DNA of 64,000 nt from Erwinia pyri (GCF_030758455.1 NZ_CP132353.1:4030001-4094000); one strand, 5' to 3'. Shown: positions 1 through 9,050, counted from the first letter of the stretch. The notes: generated by a model not told the origin, from the letters alone. Made by a program: numbers and translations.

Positions 1-45
1 TCTTCCGCTCCACTCAACTTTTTTAAGTACCCATCCGGAGGCTCT

Positions 46-612
46 ATGCAGCTCGACTTTTTTCAGGAACAGGATAAACCCCTACTCAGGAGCTGGTTTG
101 CCTCGCAGCGCGAGGTGACGCAGTGGGCAGGCCCGGGGGTAGAATGGCCGTTAAGTGACGCCTTCCTGGAGACGCTGCTGGATTCTGCCAGCCAGAAGCC
201 GGCACGTCTGCTGACGTTTGCTGCGCGACAAGAAGAGGATCTGGCAGCAGTGGCGCAGCTTGGATTTGACTGGGATAACCATTTTGCCTGTCTGTGCCGC
301 GTGGTGGTGAACCCCGCACTGCGCGGGCAAAAGCTGGCGGAAAGAATGGGCAGCATGCTGGTTGAGAGCGCCTTTCTGCACCTGCAGCCTGCGGTTGAAC
401 GGATTGAGCTTCACGTCTATCCGTTTAATAAGGCAGCGGTAAGGACATATGAAAAACTGGGTTTTGTGCATGAGGGCGTGCGGCGGGCTTGCGTGGCGGT
501 GGGAGATGAACGCTGGGACTGCGCCTTTTACGGCCTGCTGCGCACGGAATATACCGGGCGCGGCGCGGACCTGTCAGCGCAGGAGAAGGTTTTTAGCGCT
601 GACTCTGTTTGA
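46..612 (+). CDS. GNAT family N-acetyltransferase
   Basis: The 188-residue protein has the GNAT fold signature. The acetyl-CoA pyrophosphate loop is recognisable near residues 86-105 (VVVNPALRGQKLAERM, a variant of R/QxxGxG/A), and the usual C-terminal element with NKAAVRTYEKLGF follows. It probably transfers an acetyl group from acetyl-CoA to an amine or a protein N-terminus; the substrate cannot be read from sequence. A GGAGG ribosome site lies 7 bases before the ATG. The stop codon lies inside the loop of an inverted repeat (590-599/621-630). The gene converges on the reductase at 743-1810. Family assignment is firm, function is not. Confidence 0.85.
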   Translation: MQLDFFQEQDKPLLRSWFASQREVTQWAGPGVEWPLSDAFLETLLDSASQKPARLLTFAARQEEDLAAVAQLGFDWDNHFACLCRVVVNPALRGQKLAERMGSMLVESAFLHLQPAVERIELHVYPFNKAAVRTYEKLGFVHEGVRRACVAVGDERWDCAFYGLLRTEYTGRGADLSAQEKVFSADSV

Positions 613-630
613 TATCAGGCGCGCTAAAAA
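590..630. repeat. Inverted repeat spanning the end of the GNAT gene
   Basis: TTTTTAGCGC at 590-599 is perfectly complementary to GCGCTAAAAA at 621-630, giving a 10-bp stem with the stop codon at 610-612 inside the loop. It could act as a terminator or mRNA 3' structure. There is no clean T-tract after the second arm, so the role is inferred. Confidence 0.5.
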
Positions 631-642
631 TCCTGGCGGTAC

Positions 643-730
643 GACACTAAAGCAGTGCCGTTCAGACATGGCTGAAACCAGGCCCGCCAGATAGCCTTAA
701 CGGCAAGACACCAAAGCAGTGCCGTTAAGG
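643..730. repeat. Short tandem-like repeat pair with an 11-bp hairpin
   Basis: Two 20-base units, at 643-662 and 707-726, share 19 of 20 bases (GACACYAAAGCAGTGCCGTT). The second is embedded in a perfect 11-bp inverted repeat, CCTTAACGGCA (695-705) with TGCCGTTAAGG (720-730). It sits between two convergent genes and may be a small palindromic intergenic element or a bidirectional terminator. Confidence 0.5.
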
Positions 731-742
731 CTTCTCTGACCC

Positions 743-1810
743 TCAGGCTGGGATCAGTTTTTCCGCTTTCAGACGGTCAAACAACGCGATAAAGGCATCG
801 CGGGTACACTGATAGCCCGTAAATCCTGCCTTGCGGCTCTTGCTGATGTCGGTAAACACCTCCATCGGCCGCCCCAGATCGGCGTCGGTATGCCACCAGG
901 AGACCAGCTTGCTGATATCAGCTTCTTTCAGGCCAAACTGTTTTGCAATGGCCTGCCACTCGGCGGGAGCGGCATCCATACGCCCTTCCAGCGGCTGCAT
1001 TTCGCCCGGGAACGGCGCGGCTTCAATGCCAAAGTAGTCGGCAATCTCACCCCACATCCACTTCCAGCGGAAGACGTCACCGTTCACGACGTTGTAATCC
1101 TGATTCTGTGCGGCAGGAGTGGTAGCAGCCCATTCCAGCTGCTGCGCCAGAATATGCGCATCCGTCATATCGGTCACCCCTTCCCACTGCGCCTGTGAAC
1201 CCGGGAAGACAAATGGCTGCCCGGTTTGCTTGCAGAGGGTCGCATAAACCGCCAGCGTCTGGCCCATGTTCATCGCGTTGCCGAGGGCAAAGCCGATAAT
1301 GGTGTGCGGGCGGTGAACGCTCCAGGTGTAACCATATTTCTCTGCGCCAGCGAAGAGTTCATCTTCCTGAGCATAATAGAAGTTATCCACTGGCTGACGC
1401 CCCTGCTCTTCGCGGAACGGGGTCATCGGCACTGCGCCCTTGCCGTACGCATCGAACGGGCCAAGGTAGTGTTTAAGGCCGGTGATCAGAGCAACATGGC
1501 CGCCTTTCAGACGATCGCCCAGCGCTTCTATCACGTTACGTACCATCGCCCCGTTAACGCGAATATTCTCTTTCTCATTAGCCTGACGAGCCCAGGCGCT
1601 GAAAAAGACTTTGTCTACGCTGACCCCTTCAAGGGCTTTCTGTACAGAGTCGCTGTCAGTGAGATCGGCGGTAAGCGCCGTACAGCCTGCGGGAACAGCC
1701 GTCCGCCCGCGAGACAAGCCATAAACCTCCCACCCTTCACCGGTGAGCTGCTCTGCGAGGGCGGTACCATTAATGCCACTGATACCAACGATGAGTGCGC
1801 GCTGTTGCAT
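743..1810 (-). CDS. SDR-family oxidoreductase, PRISE (progesterone 5-beta-reductase/iridoid synthase-like) type
   Basis: The protein has 355 residues and an extended short-chain dehydrogenase fold. The N-terminal dinucleotide motif GISGINGTA (residues 9-17) and the PRISE-specific stretches KHYLGPFDAYGK, NFYY and SVHRP are all visible; the Tyr in NFYY is in the usual catalytic position for this subfamily. Such enzymes use NADPH to reduce activated C=C bonds of enones. The start ATG has an AGGAG site six bases upstream. A LysR regulator is divergent with about 100 bp between the starts, which suggests local control. The natural substrate is unknown. Confidence 0.8.
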   Translation of the reverse strand: MQQRALIVGISGINGTALAEQLTGEGWEVYGLSRGRTAVPAGCTALTADLTDSDSVQKALEGVSVDKVFFSAWARQANEKENIRVNGAMVRNVIEALGDRLKGGHVALITGLKHYLGPFDAYGKGAVPMTPFREEQGRQPVDNFYYAQEDELFAGAEKYGYTWSVHRPHTIIGFALGNAMNMGQTLAVYATLCKQTGQPFVFPGSQAQWEGVTDMTDAHILAQQLEWAATTPAAQNQDYNVVNGDVFRWKWMWGEIADYFGIEAAPFPGEMQPLEGRMDAAPAEWQAIAKQFGLKEADISKLVSWWHTDADLGRPMEVFTDISKSRKAGFTGYQCTRDAFIALFDRLKAEKLIPA

Positions 1811-1910
1811 AACTTGTCTCCTGAAAATGGGCAGACAATAAGCATAATAGAGAAATTAATTCCTATTATGGGTATATTTTCACATCATTTGCGAAATGAA
1901 GTCTTAAATC

Positions 1911-2816
1911 ATGATGAACCAGGATCGCCTTAAGGGCATCACCCCCTTTGTTGCCAGCGTGGAACAGGGCAGTTTTACCGCGGCGGCTAAAAGCCTGCAT
2001 CTGACCAGTTCTGCCGTCAGTAAGAGTGTAGCGCGTCTGGAGGCCCGACTTGGCTCGCAGCTTTTTGAACGCACGACCCGACGCCTGACGCTGACGGATG
2101 CAGGGCAGGCGTTTTATGACACCTGTACACGGGTATTAAACGAGCTGTCGGAAGCGGAATCCGTGCTGGCTGCACAGCGCAGCATTCCGGTCGGGCGGCT
2201 CCGGCTGGCGGTACCCAATACCTTTGGGCGGATGCGGGTAATGCCTTTACTGAATCAGTTCTGCCTGCAAAATCCAGAGATGCAGATCAACCTCTCATTC
2301 TCCGACCGCTTTGTGGATCTCTTTGAAGATGGCATTGATATCGCGGTGAGAATTGGCGGCCCGGCAGAGTACCCCGCTTCGCTGGGTTTTCGTTATCTGG
2401 GAAGCGAGAAACTAATCTTTTGTGCCTCTCCCGACTGGATCGCCCGGCAGAGTATGCCCGCTTCTCTGGAGGAGCTGGCATCGCATCGCGCTATCGTTTA
2501 TGACCGCATTGACGGCAGCACCACTCCCTGGCGCGTGATGTCGCCCGACGGGCGCATAGCCACCCGAACTGTACCGCACCGTATGGCATTAGGTGATGGT
2601 GAAGCGCAGGTCGCGGCCGTAGTGGCCGGTCTTGGCGTGGCACAGATGGCAACCTGGCTGATGGAAAAGGAGCTTTCAGGGGGGGAACTGCTGCCCATCC
2701 TGCCAGAGCTGGCGGTGGATGGGCTGCCGCTGACCGTGATCTGGCCGCGAAAAAAGCAGCTGACACCCAAAGTCGATGCGCTGCTTTCCGTGCTGAATCA
2801 GCTCAGGATTGATTAA
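1911..2816 (+). CDS. LysR-family transcriptional regulator
   Basis: The 301-residue protein has the N-terminal winged helix-turn-helix of LysR regulators at residues 1-60 (GSFTAAAKSLHLTSSAVSKSVARLE), a linker helix, and a substrate-binding domain from about residue 90. It resembles the DsdC/YafC-like group with the LFERTTRRLTLT motif. Two adjacent ATGs (1911 and 1914) could serve as start. It is divergent from the PRISE-type reductase and is therefore its probable regulator. The stop overlaps the convergent VOC gene by four bases. Confidence 0.85.
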   Translation: MMNQDRLKGITPFVASVEQGSFTAAAKSLHLTSSAVSKSVARLEARLGSQLFERTTRRLTLTDAGQAFYDTCTRVLNELSEAESVLAAQRSIPVGRLRLAVPNTFGRMRVMPLLNQFCLQNPEMQINLSFSDRFVDLFEDGIDIAVRIGGPAEYPASLGFRYLGSEKLIFCASPDWIARQSMPASLEELASHRAIVYDRIDGSTTPWRVMSPDGRIATRTVPHRMALGDGEAQVAAVVAGLGVAQMATWLMEKELSGGELLPILPELAVDGLPLTVIWPRKKQLTPKVDALLSVLNQLRID

Positions 2817-3253
2817 TTGCTGGCGGGTTTGTTAACGCTTATCCGCCATGGAATACCGAATTTATCCACCAGCGTACCGAATCCCAGCGCCCAGAAGGTC
2901 TCTTTCCACGCCATCGTCACCGAGCCGCCTTCGGCAAGGTTGTCGAACCAGCGTTTGCCTTCATCAACATCATGGCTGGAGAGGCTGACGGCAAAGCCGT
3001 TGTAGCTTACCGCTTCCGCACTGTCGCTCAGCTGCAGTTCGCCATCGCCGATATGCAGTAATGCATGCATGATTTTATCATCAGCAGGCTGCTCTCCAGC
3101 GGGGCTGTTCTGTTTTTCAGGCTGCTGATGCTGGTCAGACGGGACATCTCCCCAGGTCATTTTAAACGCCAGTTTGGCGCCGGTCGCCTGCTGATAAAAG
3201 GCCAGAGCTTCTTCGCAGTTGCCAGCAAAATAGAGATAGGGTGAAAGCTGCAT
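2813..3253 (-). CDS. VOC-fold (PhnB/YjdN-like) protein
   Basis: The 146-residue protein starts MQLSPYLYFAGNCEEALAFYQ and contains LLHIGDGELQLSDS, both typical of the PhnB/3-demethylubiquinone methyltransferase-like branch of the vicinal-oxygen-chelate superfamily. A single betaalphabetabetabeta pair gives the expected length. Residues 45-60 hold a Gln/Pro/Asn-rich insert. A ribosome site AAGGAG precedes the ATG. It is expected to be a small soluble metal-dependent enzyme or binding protein; the reaction is unknown. Confidence 0.75.
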   Translation of the reverse strand: MQLSPYLYFAGNCEEALAFYQQATGAKLAFKMTWGDVPSDQHQQPEKQNSPAGEQPADDKIMHALLHIGDGELQLSDSAEAVSYNGFAVSLSSHDVDEGKRWFDNLAEGGSVTMAWKETFWALGFGTLVDKFGIPWRISVNKPASN

Positions 3254-3382
3254 AACGTCTCCTTGGTTTGAAAAGGGGGCAAAATTTCAGACTCAGGAGC
3301 AAGTGTAGTAGAGGAAAAAAGCAGGGGATCGGAAATCTCGGGAATTGCGTCTGGTTATTTATCCCGTAAGGCCCGGCTGTAG

Positions 3383-3412
3383 AAATAAAAATGGCCGGAT
3401 TTCCCGGCCATT
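3383..3412 (-). terminator. Intrinsic terminator downstream of the dehydrogenase operon (distal)
   Basis: AATGGCCGG (3390-3398) pairs with CCGGCCATT (3404-3412). On the minus strand the stem is followed by TTTTTATTT, a proper T-tract. It lies downstream of the cytochrome c gene. Confidence 0.75.
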
Positions 3413-3421
3413 GAAGAAGAT

Positions 3422-3457
3422 AAAACGGATGCTGCTGTTTGCCCGGCATCCGTTTTT
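3422..3457. terminator. Bidirectional hairpin terminator at the end of the dehydrogenase operon
   Basis: AAAACGGATGC (3422-3432) pairs with GCATCCGTTTT (3446-3456), an 11-bp stem with a 13-base loop. The T-run is on the plus side and an equivalent TTTTAT on the minus side. It is the first hairpin after the cytochrome gene and precedes a second terminator, so the operon end is doubly insulated. Confidence 0.7.
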
Positions 3458-3489
3458 CGCCCTGCGCGGAACGTATAAAACCGCTGCCG

Positions 3490-4800
3490 CTATTTGCCCT
3501 GCATCAGTTTTTCTGCGTCCGCATTGCCCTGGTCCGGCACCGTTTTACGCACTTTTGCCACATCGCTGGCGCTGACCTGCGCTTTAGCTGTATTGCCCCA
3601 GCTGGTGCGGATAAAGTTCACCACATCCGCCACCTGCTGGTCCTTCAGACGCCAGCCGAAAGCGGGCATGGTGATGCTGGAGGGCGCGTCTTTCACGCCG
3701 GGCAGCGTAGCGCCGCCAAGCACAATGTGGATCAGAGAGGTAGGATCTTCAGCCTGAACCACAGGATTACCCCGCAGCTCCGGGAAGAAGCGCTGATAGC
3801 CGCTGCCGTCGGTTTTATGGCAGGCGGCGCAGCTGTCCACATAGAGAGAGGCACCCGGCTTGCTCTCATCCCCTTGCCACAGCGCTTTCGCTACCCTCTT
3901 ATCCTCTTTAAAACCAGCCTGATTGGGATCGCGAGCGCCTAACGACTTCAGATAGCGGGCAATAGCGGTGGCATCTTCCGCAGAGAGATGCTGCAGACTG
4001 TGCTCCACCACGTCGGTCATGCCGCCAAACACGGCGGTCCGATCGTTGCAGCCGGTACGCAGGAACTGCACAAGATCCTCTTCGCTCCAGCTGCCCAGAC
4101 CATCCCGGTTGTCGCCACGCAGATTACTGGCAGTCCAGCCATCAATCGGCGCGTTGCTGCCGGAGAGGTAGTCACTGCCTTCGCTGTCGTTGAGCGCTTT
4201 TTCCTGCATAGTCAGACTGCGCGGCGTATGGCAGGCACCACAGTGCCCCAGCCCTTCCACCAGATACTGGCCGCGAGCCAGCACGGGATCCTGACCTTTT
4301 ATCGGCTGGAAGGCCTTCACATCCGGCGCAAATATGCCGCGCCAGACAGCCAGCGGCCAGCGCATAGAGAGCGGCCACATGATGTCGCTCTCCTGATTGG
4401 GCTGCTCCACTGGCTTTACGCCATGCATAAAGTAAGCGTACAACGCCCGCATATCGCTGTCGCTGACCACGGCATAGGAGGGATAGGGCATCGCCGGATA
4501 GAGCGTGTCGCCATTCTTAGCTACGCCATGACGTACCGCTTTCTGGAAGTCATCATAGCTGTAGTCGCCGATACCGGTTTTCTTGTCGGGGGTAATGTTA
4601 GTGGAGTAGATATTGCCAATCGGCGTTGCCATCGACAGGCCACCCGCAAACGGCTCGCCGCCCGCTTTGGTATGGCAGGCCACGCAGTCGCCGGCTCGCG
4701 CCAGATATTCACCACGTTGGATCTGCTCTGCGCCGTTATCATCTGCCAGCGCGGCAAAACTCGCCATGCCCAGGAACAGGGCCGGGATCATCTTCATCAT
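3490..4800 (-). CDS. Tri-haem cytochrome c subunit of membrane gluconate-type dehydrogenase
   Basis: The 436-residue protein has a signal peptide (residues 1-19, ending AALA) and three c-type haem sites: CVACH at 39-43, CGACH at 187-191 and CAACH at 324-328. This three-haem layout is that of the cytochrome subunits of gluconate, 2-ketogluconate, sorbitol and alcohol dehydrogenases of Erwinia/Gluconobacter type. It passes electrons from the flavoprotein to ubiquinone at the periplasmic face of the inner membrane. It is the last gene of the small-large-cytochrome operon, 11 bases after the GMC stop. The start has GGAG seven bases upstream. The exact sugar substrate of the complex is not determined by this subunit. 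Confidence 0.9.
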   Translation of the reverse strand: MMKMIPALFLGMASFAALADDNGAEQIQRGEYLARAGDCVACHTKAGGEPFAGGLSMATPIGNIYSTNITPDKKTGIGDYSYDDFQKAVRHGVAKNGDTLYPAMPYPSYAVVSDSDMRALYAYFMHGVKPVEQPNQESDIMWPLSMRWPLAVWRGIFAPDVKAFQPIKGQDPVLARGQYLVEGLGHCGACHTPRSLTMQEKALNDSEGSDYLSGSNAPIDGWTASNLRGDNRDGLGSWSEEDLVQFLRTGCNDRTAVFGGMTDVVEHSLQHLSAEDATAIARYLKSLGARDPNQAGFKEDKRVAKALWQGDESKPGASLYVDSCAACHKTDGSGYQRFFPELRGNPVVQAEDPTSLIHIVLGGATLPGVKDAPSSITMPAFGWRLKDQQVADVVNFIRTSWGNTAKAQVSASDVAKVRKTVPDQGNADAEKLMQGK

Positions 4801-4811
4801 CAGGGTTCTCC

Positions 4812-6593
4812 TTACGCCTGCACCAACGGACCTGGGTTTTTCAGGTACTGTTCACGAATCGCTTTCGCTGACCAGTAGGTCAGAGCCGCCACCATACCGG
4901 TTGGGTTATAGCCCAGGCCTTGTGGGAAGGCAGAAGCGCCGGGCACAAAGACGTTCGGCACGTCCCAGCTTTGCAGATAGCGGTTCACCGCGCTGGTTTT
5001 GGGATCTTCCCCCATGATCGCGCCGCCGTTCATATGCGTGGTCTGGTAGACCGTGGTGTCGAAATGGGTGCCTGGCTTTTTCGGTGAGCCGCTGATCAGC
5101 TTCGGGTTCATCGCTTCGGCAATTTTGTGCATCCGATCGTGCATGAACTGCGACATTTTGATGTCGTTATCCTGCCAGTCGAAAGTCATACGCAGCAGTG
5201 GCTGACCAAACGCATCCTTGTAGTTGGGATCGAGGTCCAGATAGTTGTTGCGGTAAGACTGATGGGCGCCGTGGGCATCCATCGACACATGATGGGTATA
5301 GTGATCGGCTACTGCCGCTTTCCACTTGCTGCCCCAGTTTGGCGTGCCCGGAGGCGTCGGCAGCCCGGAGACAGGCTTCACGCCCGCCTGGTTGACCCAG
5401 AAAGGGGACCCGCCGACAAAACCATATTTACCGTGGTCGAAGTTATCCGCATTGAAGTCATCCACGCCCACGCCCGCGCCGCCCGCGCCAATAAAGTTAT
5501 TGGTGAAAACATCTTTATCGAAGAACGCTTTGATGGTGGAGATGTTCTGATAGGCGAAGTTACGCCCTACGGTACCCTCATTGGTCACCGGATCGTAAGG
5601 CTTACCAATGCCGGAGAGCAGCATCAGATGCACGTTGTGGAACTGGAAGGCGGAGAGGATCACCAGGTCCGCAGGCTGTTCGATCTCACGGCCCAGCGCA
5701 TCGACGTAAGTCACGCCGGTAGCGCGCTTTTTGTCGGCGGTGAGGTTAACGCGCAGGACATTGGCGTTTTCACGCAGTTCGAACTTCGCTTCCTGACGCA
5801 GGGAAGGCAGCACGTTTACGTTTGGCGAGGCTTTGGAATACATATAGCAGGCGTAGCCGCTGCAGTAGCCACAGAAGTTACACGGCCCCATCTGCGCGCC
5901 ATAGGTGTTGGTATAGGGGCCAGAGGTGTTGGCGGAGGGCAGATCGTAAGGGTGATAGCCCACCTTTTCTGCCGCCTGAGCAAACATCTGGGCAGAGAAG
6001 GTGCGTTTCTGCGCAGGCAACGGGAATTTGTCTGAACGGTCTGGCGCAAACGGGTTGCCTTTGCCCTGCCCAATCACTTTCCCTTTCACGCTCCATTCTG
6101 AACCTGAGGTACCAAAGACTTTTTCCGCTTTGTCGAAAAACGGCTCAAGCTCGTCGTAAGTGACGCCAAAGTCCTGAATGGTCATGCCTGCGGGGATAAA
6201 GTTTTTGCCGTAGCGCTCTTCATAATGGCTGCGCATCCGCAGTTCGATCGGATCGACGCGGAAATGGACGCCGGACCAGTGCAGGCCAGCGCCGCCGGTG
6301 CCGGTGCCGGGCAGAAACGCGGCAAGCTGACGGTAAGGCTGGGCCGTCTGCGCCGCATTGTGACGGATAGTCACGGTGCTTTTCGACAGATCCTGGAACA
6401 GCTTTTTACGGATGTTATAGGTCAGCTCGTCAATCACCTGCGGGTAAGCGCCATCAGGATAGGTGTCGCGATGCGGGCCGCGCTCCAGCGCCACCACGTT
6501 CAGCCCTGCTTCGGTCAGCTCTTTAGCCATGATCGATCCTGCCCAGCCGAAACCGACGATCACCGCATCCACTTTTTTCATTTCATTTGCCAT
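4812..6593 (-). CDS. GMC-family FAD-dependent dehydrogenase, gluconate 2-dehydrogenase-like large subunit
   Basis: The 593-residue flavoprotein starts with the FAD-binding GFGWAG motif (about residues 14-19) and ends with the GMC active-site region, with catalytic His in THMNGGAIMG and Asn in GYNPTGMVAAL. It has a Cys-rich stretch (PCNFCGYCSGYACY, about residues 238-251) typical of gluconate/2-ketogluconate dehydrogenase large subunits. It has no signal of its own and would be co-exported with the Tat-tagged small subunit, whose stop lies two bases upstream. It likely oxidises D-gluconate to 2-ketogluconate in the periplasm; 2-ketogluconate or sorbitol as substrate cannot be excluded. Confidence 0.9.
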   Translation of the reverse strand: MANEMKKVDAVIVGFGWAGSIMAKELTEAGLNVVALERGPHRDTYPDGAYPQVIDELTYNIRKKLFQDLSKSTVTIRHNAAQTAQPYRQLAAFLPGTGTGGAGLHWSGVHFRVDPIELRMRSHYEERYGKNFIPAGMTIQDFGVTYDELEPFFDKAEKVFGTSGSEWSVKGKVIGQGKGNPFAPDRSDKFPLPAQKRTFSAQMFAQAAEKVGYHPYDLPSANTSGPYTNTYGAQMGPCNFCGYCSGYACYMYSKASPNVNVLPSLRQEAKFELRENANVLRVNLTADKKRATGVTYVDALGREIEQPADLVILSAFQFHNVHLMLLSGIGKPYDPVTNEGTVGRNFAYQNISTIKAFFDKDVFTNNFIGAGGAGVGVDDFNADNFDHGKYGFVGGSPFWVNQAGVKPVSGLPTPPGTPNWGSKWKAAVADHYTHHVSMDAHGAHQSYRNNYLDLDPNYKDAFGQPLLRMTFDWQDNDIKMSQFMHDRMHKIAEAMNPKLISGSPKKPGTHFDTTVYQTTHMNGGAIMGEDPKTSAVNRYLQSWDVPNVFVPGASAFPQGLGYNPTGMVAALTYWSAKAIREQYLKNPGPLVQA

Positions 6594-6595
6594 GA

Positions 6596-7333
6596 TTATG
6601 CTCTTTCCCCACGAATCGATACCGGCGGGAACGGATAGCGCTCGCCACGTTCAACCCAGTCCATAAAGTCCGCACGTGCGCCCGGGAAGCCAATCAGCGT
6701 CCAGCCAACCATGCCCTGATTGCCGCCGTGGATCGGATCGCTGAAGAAACCTTCACGGGTATTCTGCAGCAGGAAGGTAAAGAACACGTTTGCCGGAACC
6801 TGCTTAAACGCCACGCTTCCCGCTTCAAACGCCTGCAGCAGCGCATCCTGCTGGTCGCCGCTGAGTCTGGCGAAGACGTTGCCATGCCGGGCTTTTGCCA
6901 CGGCATCGGCATCTTCCAGGCCAAGACGGTAAATCTGACGTGGCACTAAGGGATACTGGAACCCCAGCTCTTTATCCGCATCGGGGTGGAACGGTCCCTG
7001 CATATACCAGTTGGAGCCGGTGGCATAAGGGGTGTTCATCTGGCGGTCAATATATTCCGGTACGCCCGCTTCCAGCGCGCCCGGACCGCGTTCGTCAGCC
7101 GGGATCAGACGGGCAACGGCCGCCTGGATAAAGGCATACTCTTCTGGTGTGAACCAGACAGGCTGGTAATCACGCGCTTTCTGTGGGCCTGCGGGGGCGG
7201 TCTCTTTTGCGGCGGCCGGTACGGGGGCGGTCAGAGCGCCAAGGCCAGTGCTGCCAATCGCTACAGCGGGGGCGAGGGTAATGGTTTTCAGCAAAAAGTC
7301 CCGGCGGGAACTTCCTGTTTTTTCATTCGACAT
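6596..7333 (-). CDS. Gluconate 2-dehydrogenase-like small subunit (subunit 3), Tat-exported
   Basis: The 245-residue protein begins with a twin-arginine signal (SRRDFLLK at residues 8-15, then a hydrophobic stretch to about residue 37). The mature part contains [31 protein letters not shown], the hallmark of the gluconate 2-dehydrogenase subunit 3 family. In this family the small subunit carries the export signal for the flavoprotein. It is the first gene of the operon. The promoter region upstream carries a GntR-like palindrome at 7440-7453. Confidence 0.9.
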   Translation of the reverse strand: MSNEKTGSSRRDFLLKTITLAPAVAIGSTGLGALTAPVPAAAKETAPAGPQKARDYQPVWFTPEEYAFIQAAVARLIPADERGPGALEAGVPEYIDRQMNTPYATGSNWYMQGPFHPDADKELGFQYPLVPRQIYRLGLEDADAVAKARHGNVFARLSGDQQDALLQAFEAGSVAFKQVPANVFFTFLLQNTREGFFSDPIHGGNQGMVGWTLIGFPGARADFMDWVERGERYPFPPVSIRGERA

Positions 7334-7439
7334 TGAGATTGCCTTATCAAACTTACGCCTGGTGTTACGGCTAAGGATTCACGGTTGCTTGCGGTCATTA
7401 TTTTTTTGAGCAGGGCGGATAACGGGGTTACCGCGCAAA

Positions 7440-7453
7440 TGTTACCGGTAACA
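7440..7453. promoter_or_regulatory. Perfect palindromic GntR-like operator
   Basis: TGTTACCGGTAACA is a 14-bp perfect palindrome matching the gluconate-repressor (GntR/IdnR, LacI family) operator pattern, ATGTTA-N4-TAACAT core. It lies 107 bp before the dehydrogenase operon start and 158 bp before the divergent MFS start, so one bound repressor could control both. A second, half-matching GGTTACCGC is at about 7427-7435. No gntR gene is in the window. Confidence 0.75.
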
Positions 7454-7610
7454 ATGGCGCGCAGTTTAACAGGTCTTTTAGCAAAAATTTAGCGACAGGA
7501 AACAAAATGGCACAAAATCATTAACAAAGAAGGCGATTGAGCCAGTAAATACAGTGCTTAAGCCTTAGGATGATGAGTTACTGCACTGTAATAACGAGGT
7601 TAATAATTAA

Positions 7611-9020
7611 ATGAGTGAAGTCATATCCACAGGGATGCCTCCGTACCAGCTGGTTAATAACGGCAGACTTTCAGAACGTATTGATGCCCTCCCCGCTTCT
7701 GCCGGTCTCTGGCGCTTTATCGCCCTGCTCTCGCTGGGCGGCTTCTTCGAGCTTTACGATCTGTTCCAGACGGGTTACATCAGCGGCGGCCTGGTAGCGG
7801 AGAATATTTTTCACCTCGGTACGCTGGGAGTGTTTGGCATTTCCGATCAGGCGGCTTTTGCTTCCTCTACTTTTCTTGGCTTATTTATCGGGGCGAGCCT
7901 GCTGGCGCCTTACGCCGACCGCTTTGGTCGTCGCCTGACCTTTATGTGCGCGCTGGCCTGGTACGGCTTCTTTTCCCTGCTGATGGCGTTTCAGCATCAG
8001 GCTGAATGGATTATTTTTTTCCGCCTGCTGGTGGGGGTTGGACTGGGTATTGAGCTTGTCACTATCGACACCTACCTGACGGAATCGGTGCCGAGCTATT
8101 TGCGTAGCAGAGCCTTTGCTTTCGCCTTTTTTGTGCAGTTCCTGTCGGTACCCGCCGTGGCGCTGATGTCGTGGTGGCTGGTGCCGCAGACTATTTTGGG
8201 GTTAACCGGCTGGCGCTGGGTGGTGATCGCCGGTGCGCTCTGCTCGCTGGTGATCTGGATCATCCGTAAAAATCTGCCTGAGTCGCCCCGCTGGCTGGCG
8301 CAGCAGGGGCGCCATCTGGAAGCACATCAGGGCGTCACCCGCATGGAGCTACGCTGTGGAAAACCCTCCACCGAACCTGCGCCGGATGCTATTGATACCG
8401 GTGAAATCATTCAGCAAAAAGGCCGCTTTCGCGATATCTGGCGGCCAGAATATCGTCAGCGCACGCTGATGCTGGTGGTGATGAATATCTTCCAGGCGAT
8501 AGGCTTTTTCGGCTTCGGTAACTGGCTTCCGGCGCTGCTCTCGGGCAAAGGCACCAGCATCACCCACAGCCTGCTGTACGCTTTTTTTATCACGCTTGCC
8601 TATCCGTTGGGTTCACTGATCTGCAGCCGCTATGCCGACAAAATCGAGAATAAATGGCAAATTGTCTTTGCCTCCCTGATGACTGTGGTGTTCGGCACGC
8701 TGTTCGCTTTGCTGAGTAATCCCATCCTGCTTATCGTGTGTGGCTTCTGCATTACTTACTCCAACGCCTGGCTGACCTACAGCTATCACGCCTATCAGAC
8801 GGAAGTGTTCCCGACGTTTATTCGGGCGCGCGCCGTGGGCTTCTGTTATTCGTTCAGCCGCCTCTCTACCGTGTTCAGCAGCATTCTTATCGGCCTGATC
8901 CTGCAGGTGGCGGGAACGCCGGGAGTGATTGCCTTTATCGTGGTCAGCATGCTGATTGTGATGCTGGTGATTGGTCTGTTTGGGCCAAAGACGCGCGGCC
9001 TTGACCCGGAGAAGATCTGA
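7611..9020 (+). CDS. MFS transporter, sugar-porter/metabolite:H+ symporter type
   Basis: The 469-residue protein has about 12 membrane segments, the MFS loop motif ADRFGRRLTF between TM2 and TM3, and the sugar-porter motif PESPRWL after TM6. It resembles E. coli YaaU and related putative sugar/acid symporters. It is divergent from the gluconate-type dehydrogenase operon and shares its 277-bp regulatory region with a GntR-like operator. I infer that it imports gluconate, ketogluconate or a related product of periplasmic oxidation; the sequence alone does not fix the substrate. Confidence 0.8.
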   Translation: MSEVISTGMPPYQLVNNGRLSERIDALPASAGLWRFIALLSLGGFFELYDLFQTGYISGGLVAENIFHLGTLGVFGISDQAAFASSTFLGLFIGASLLAPYADRFGRRLTFMCALAWYGFFSLLMAFQHQAEWIIFFRLLVGVGLGIELVTIDTYLTESVPSYLRSRAFAFAFFVQFLSVPAVALMSWWLVPQTILGLTGWRWVVIAGALCSLVIWIIRKNLPESPRWLAQQGRHLEAHQGVTRMELRCGKPSTEPAPDAIDTGEIIQQKGRFRDIWRPEYRQRTLMLVVMNIFQAIGFFGFGNWLPALLSGKGTSITHSLLYAFFITLAYPLGSLICSRYADKIENKWQIVFASLMTVVFGTLFALLSNPILLIVCGFCITYSNAWLTYSYHAYQTEVFPTFIRARAVGFCYSFSRLSTVFSSILIGLILQVAGTPGVIAFIVVSMLIVMLVIGLFGPKTRGLDPEKI

Positions 9021-9024
9021 GAGA

Positions 9025-9048
9025 AACCAGCCGGTACCGGCTGGTTTT
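9025..9048. terminator. Bidirectional terminator between MFS and PAS-GGDEF-EAL genes
   Basis: AACCAGCCGG (9025-9034) and CCGGCTGGTT (9037-9046) form a 10-bp stem followed by TTTCG on the plus strand and TTTCTC on the minus strand. It separates two convergent genes. Confidence 0.75.
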
Positions 9049-9050
9049 CG

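Noticed and set aside
1226..1933. 235-codon plus-strand open frame
   Set aside because: It is antisense to the PRISE-type reductase and overlaps the LysR start in another frame.
3988..4878. 296-codon plus-strand open frame
   Set aside because: It is antisense to the cytochrome c gene, whose three CxxCH motifs and signal peptide are decisive.
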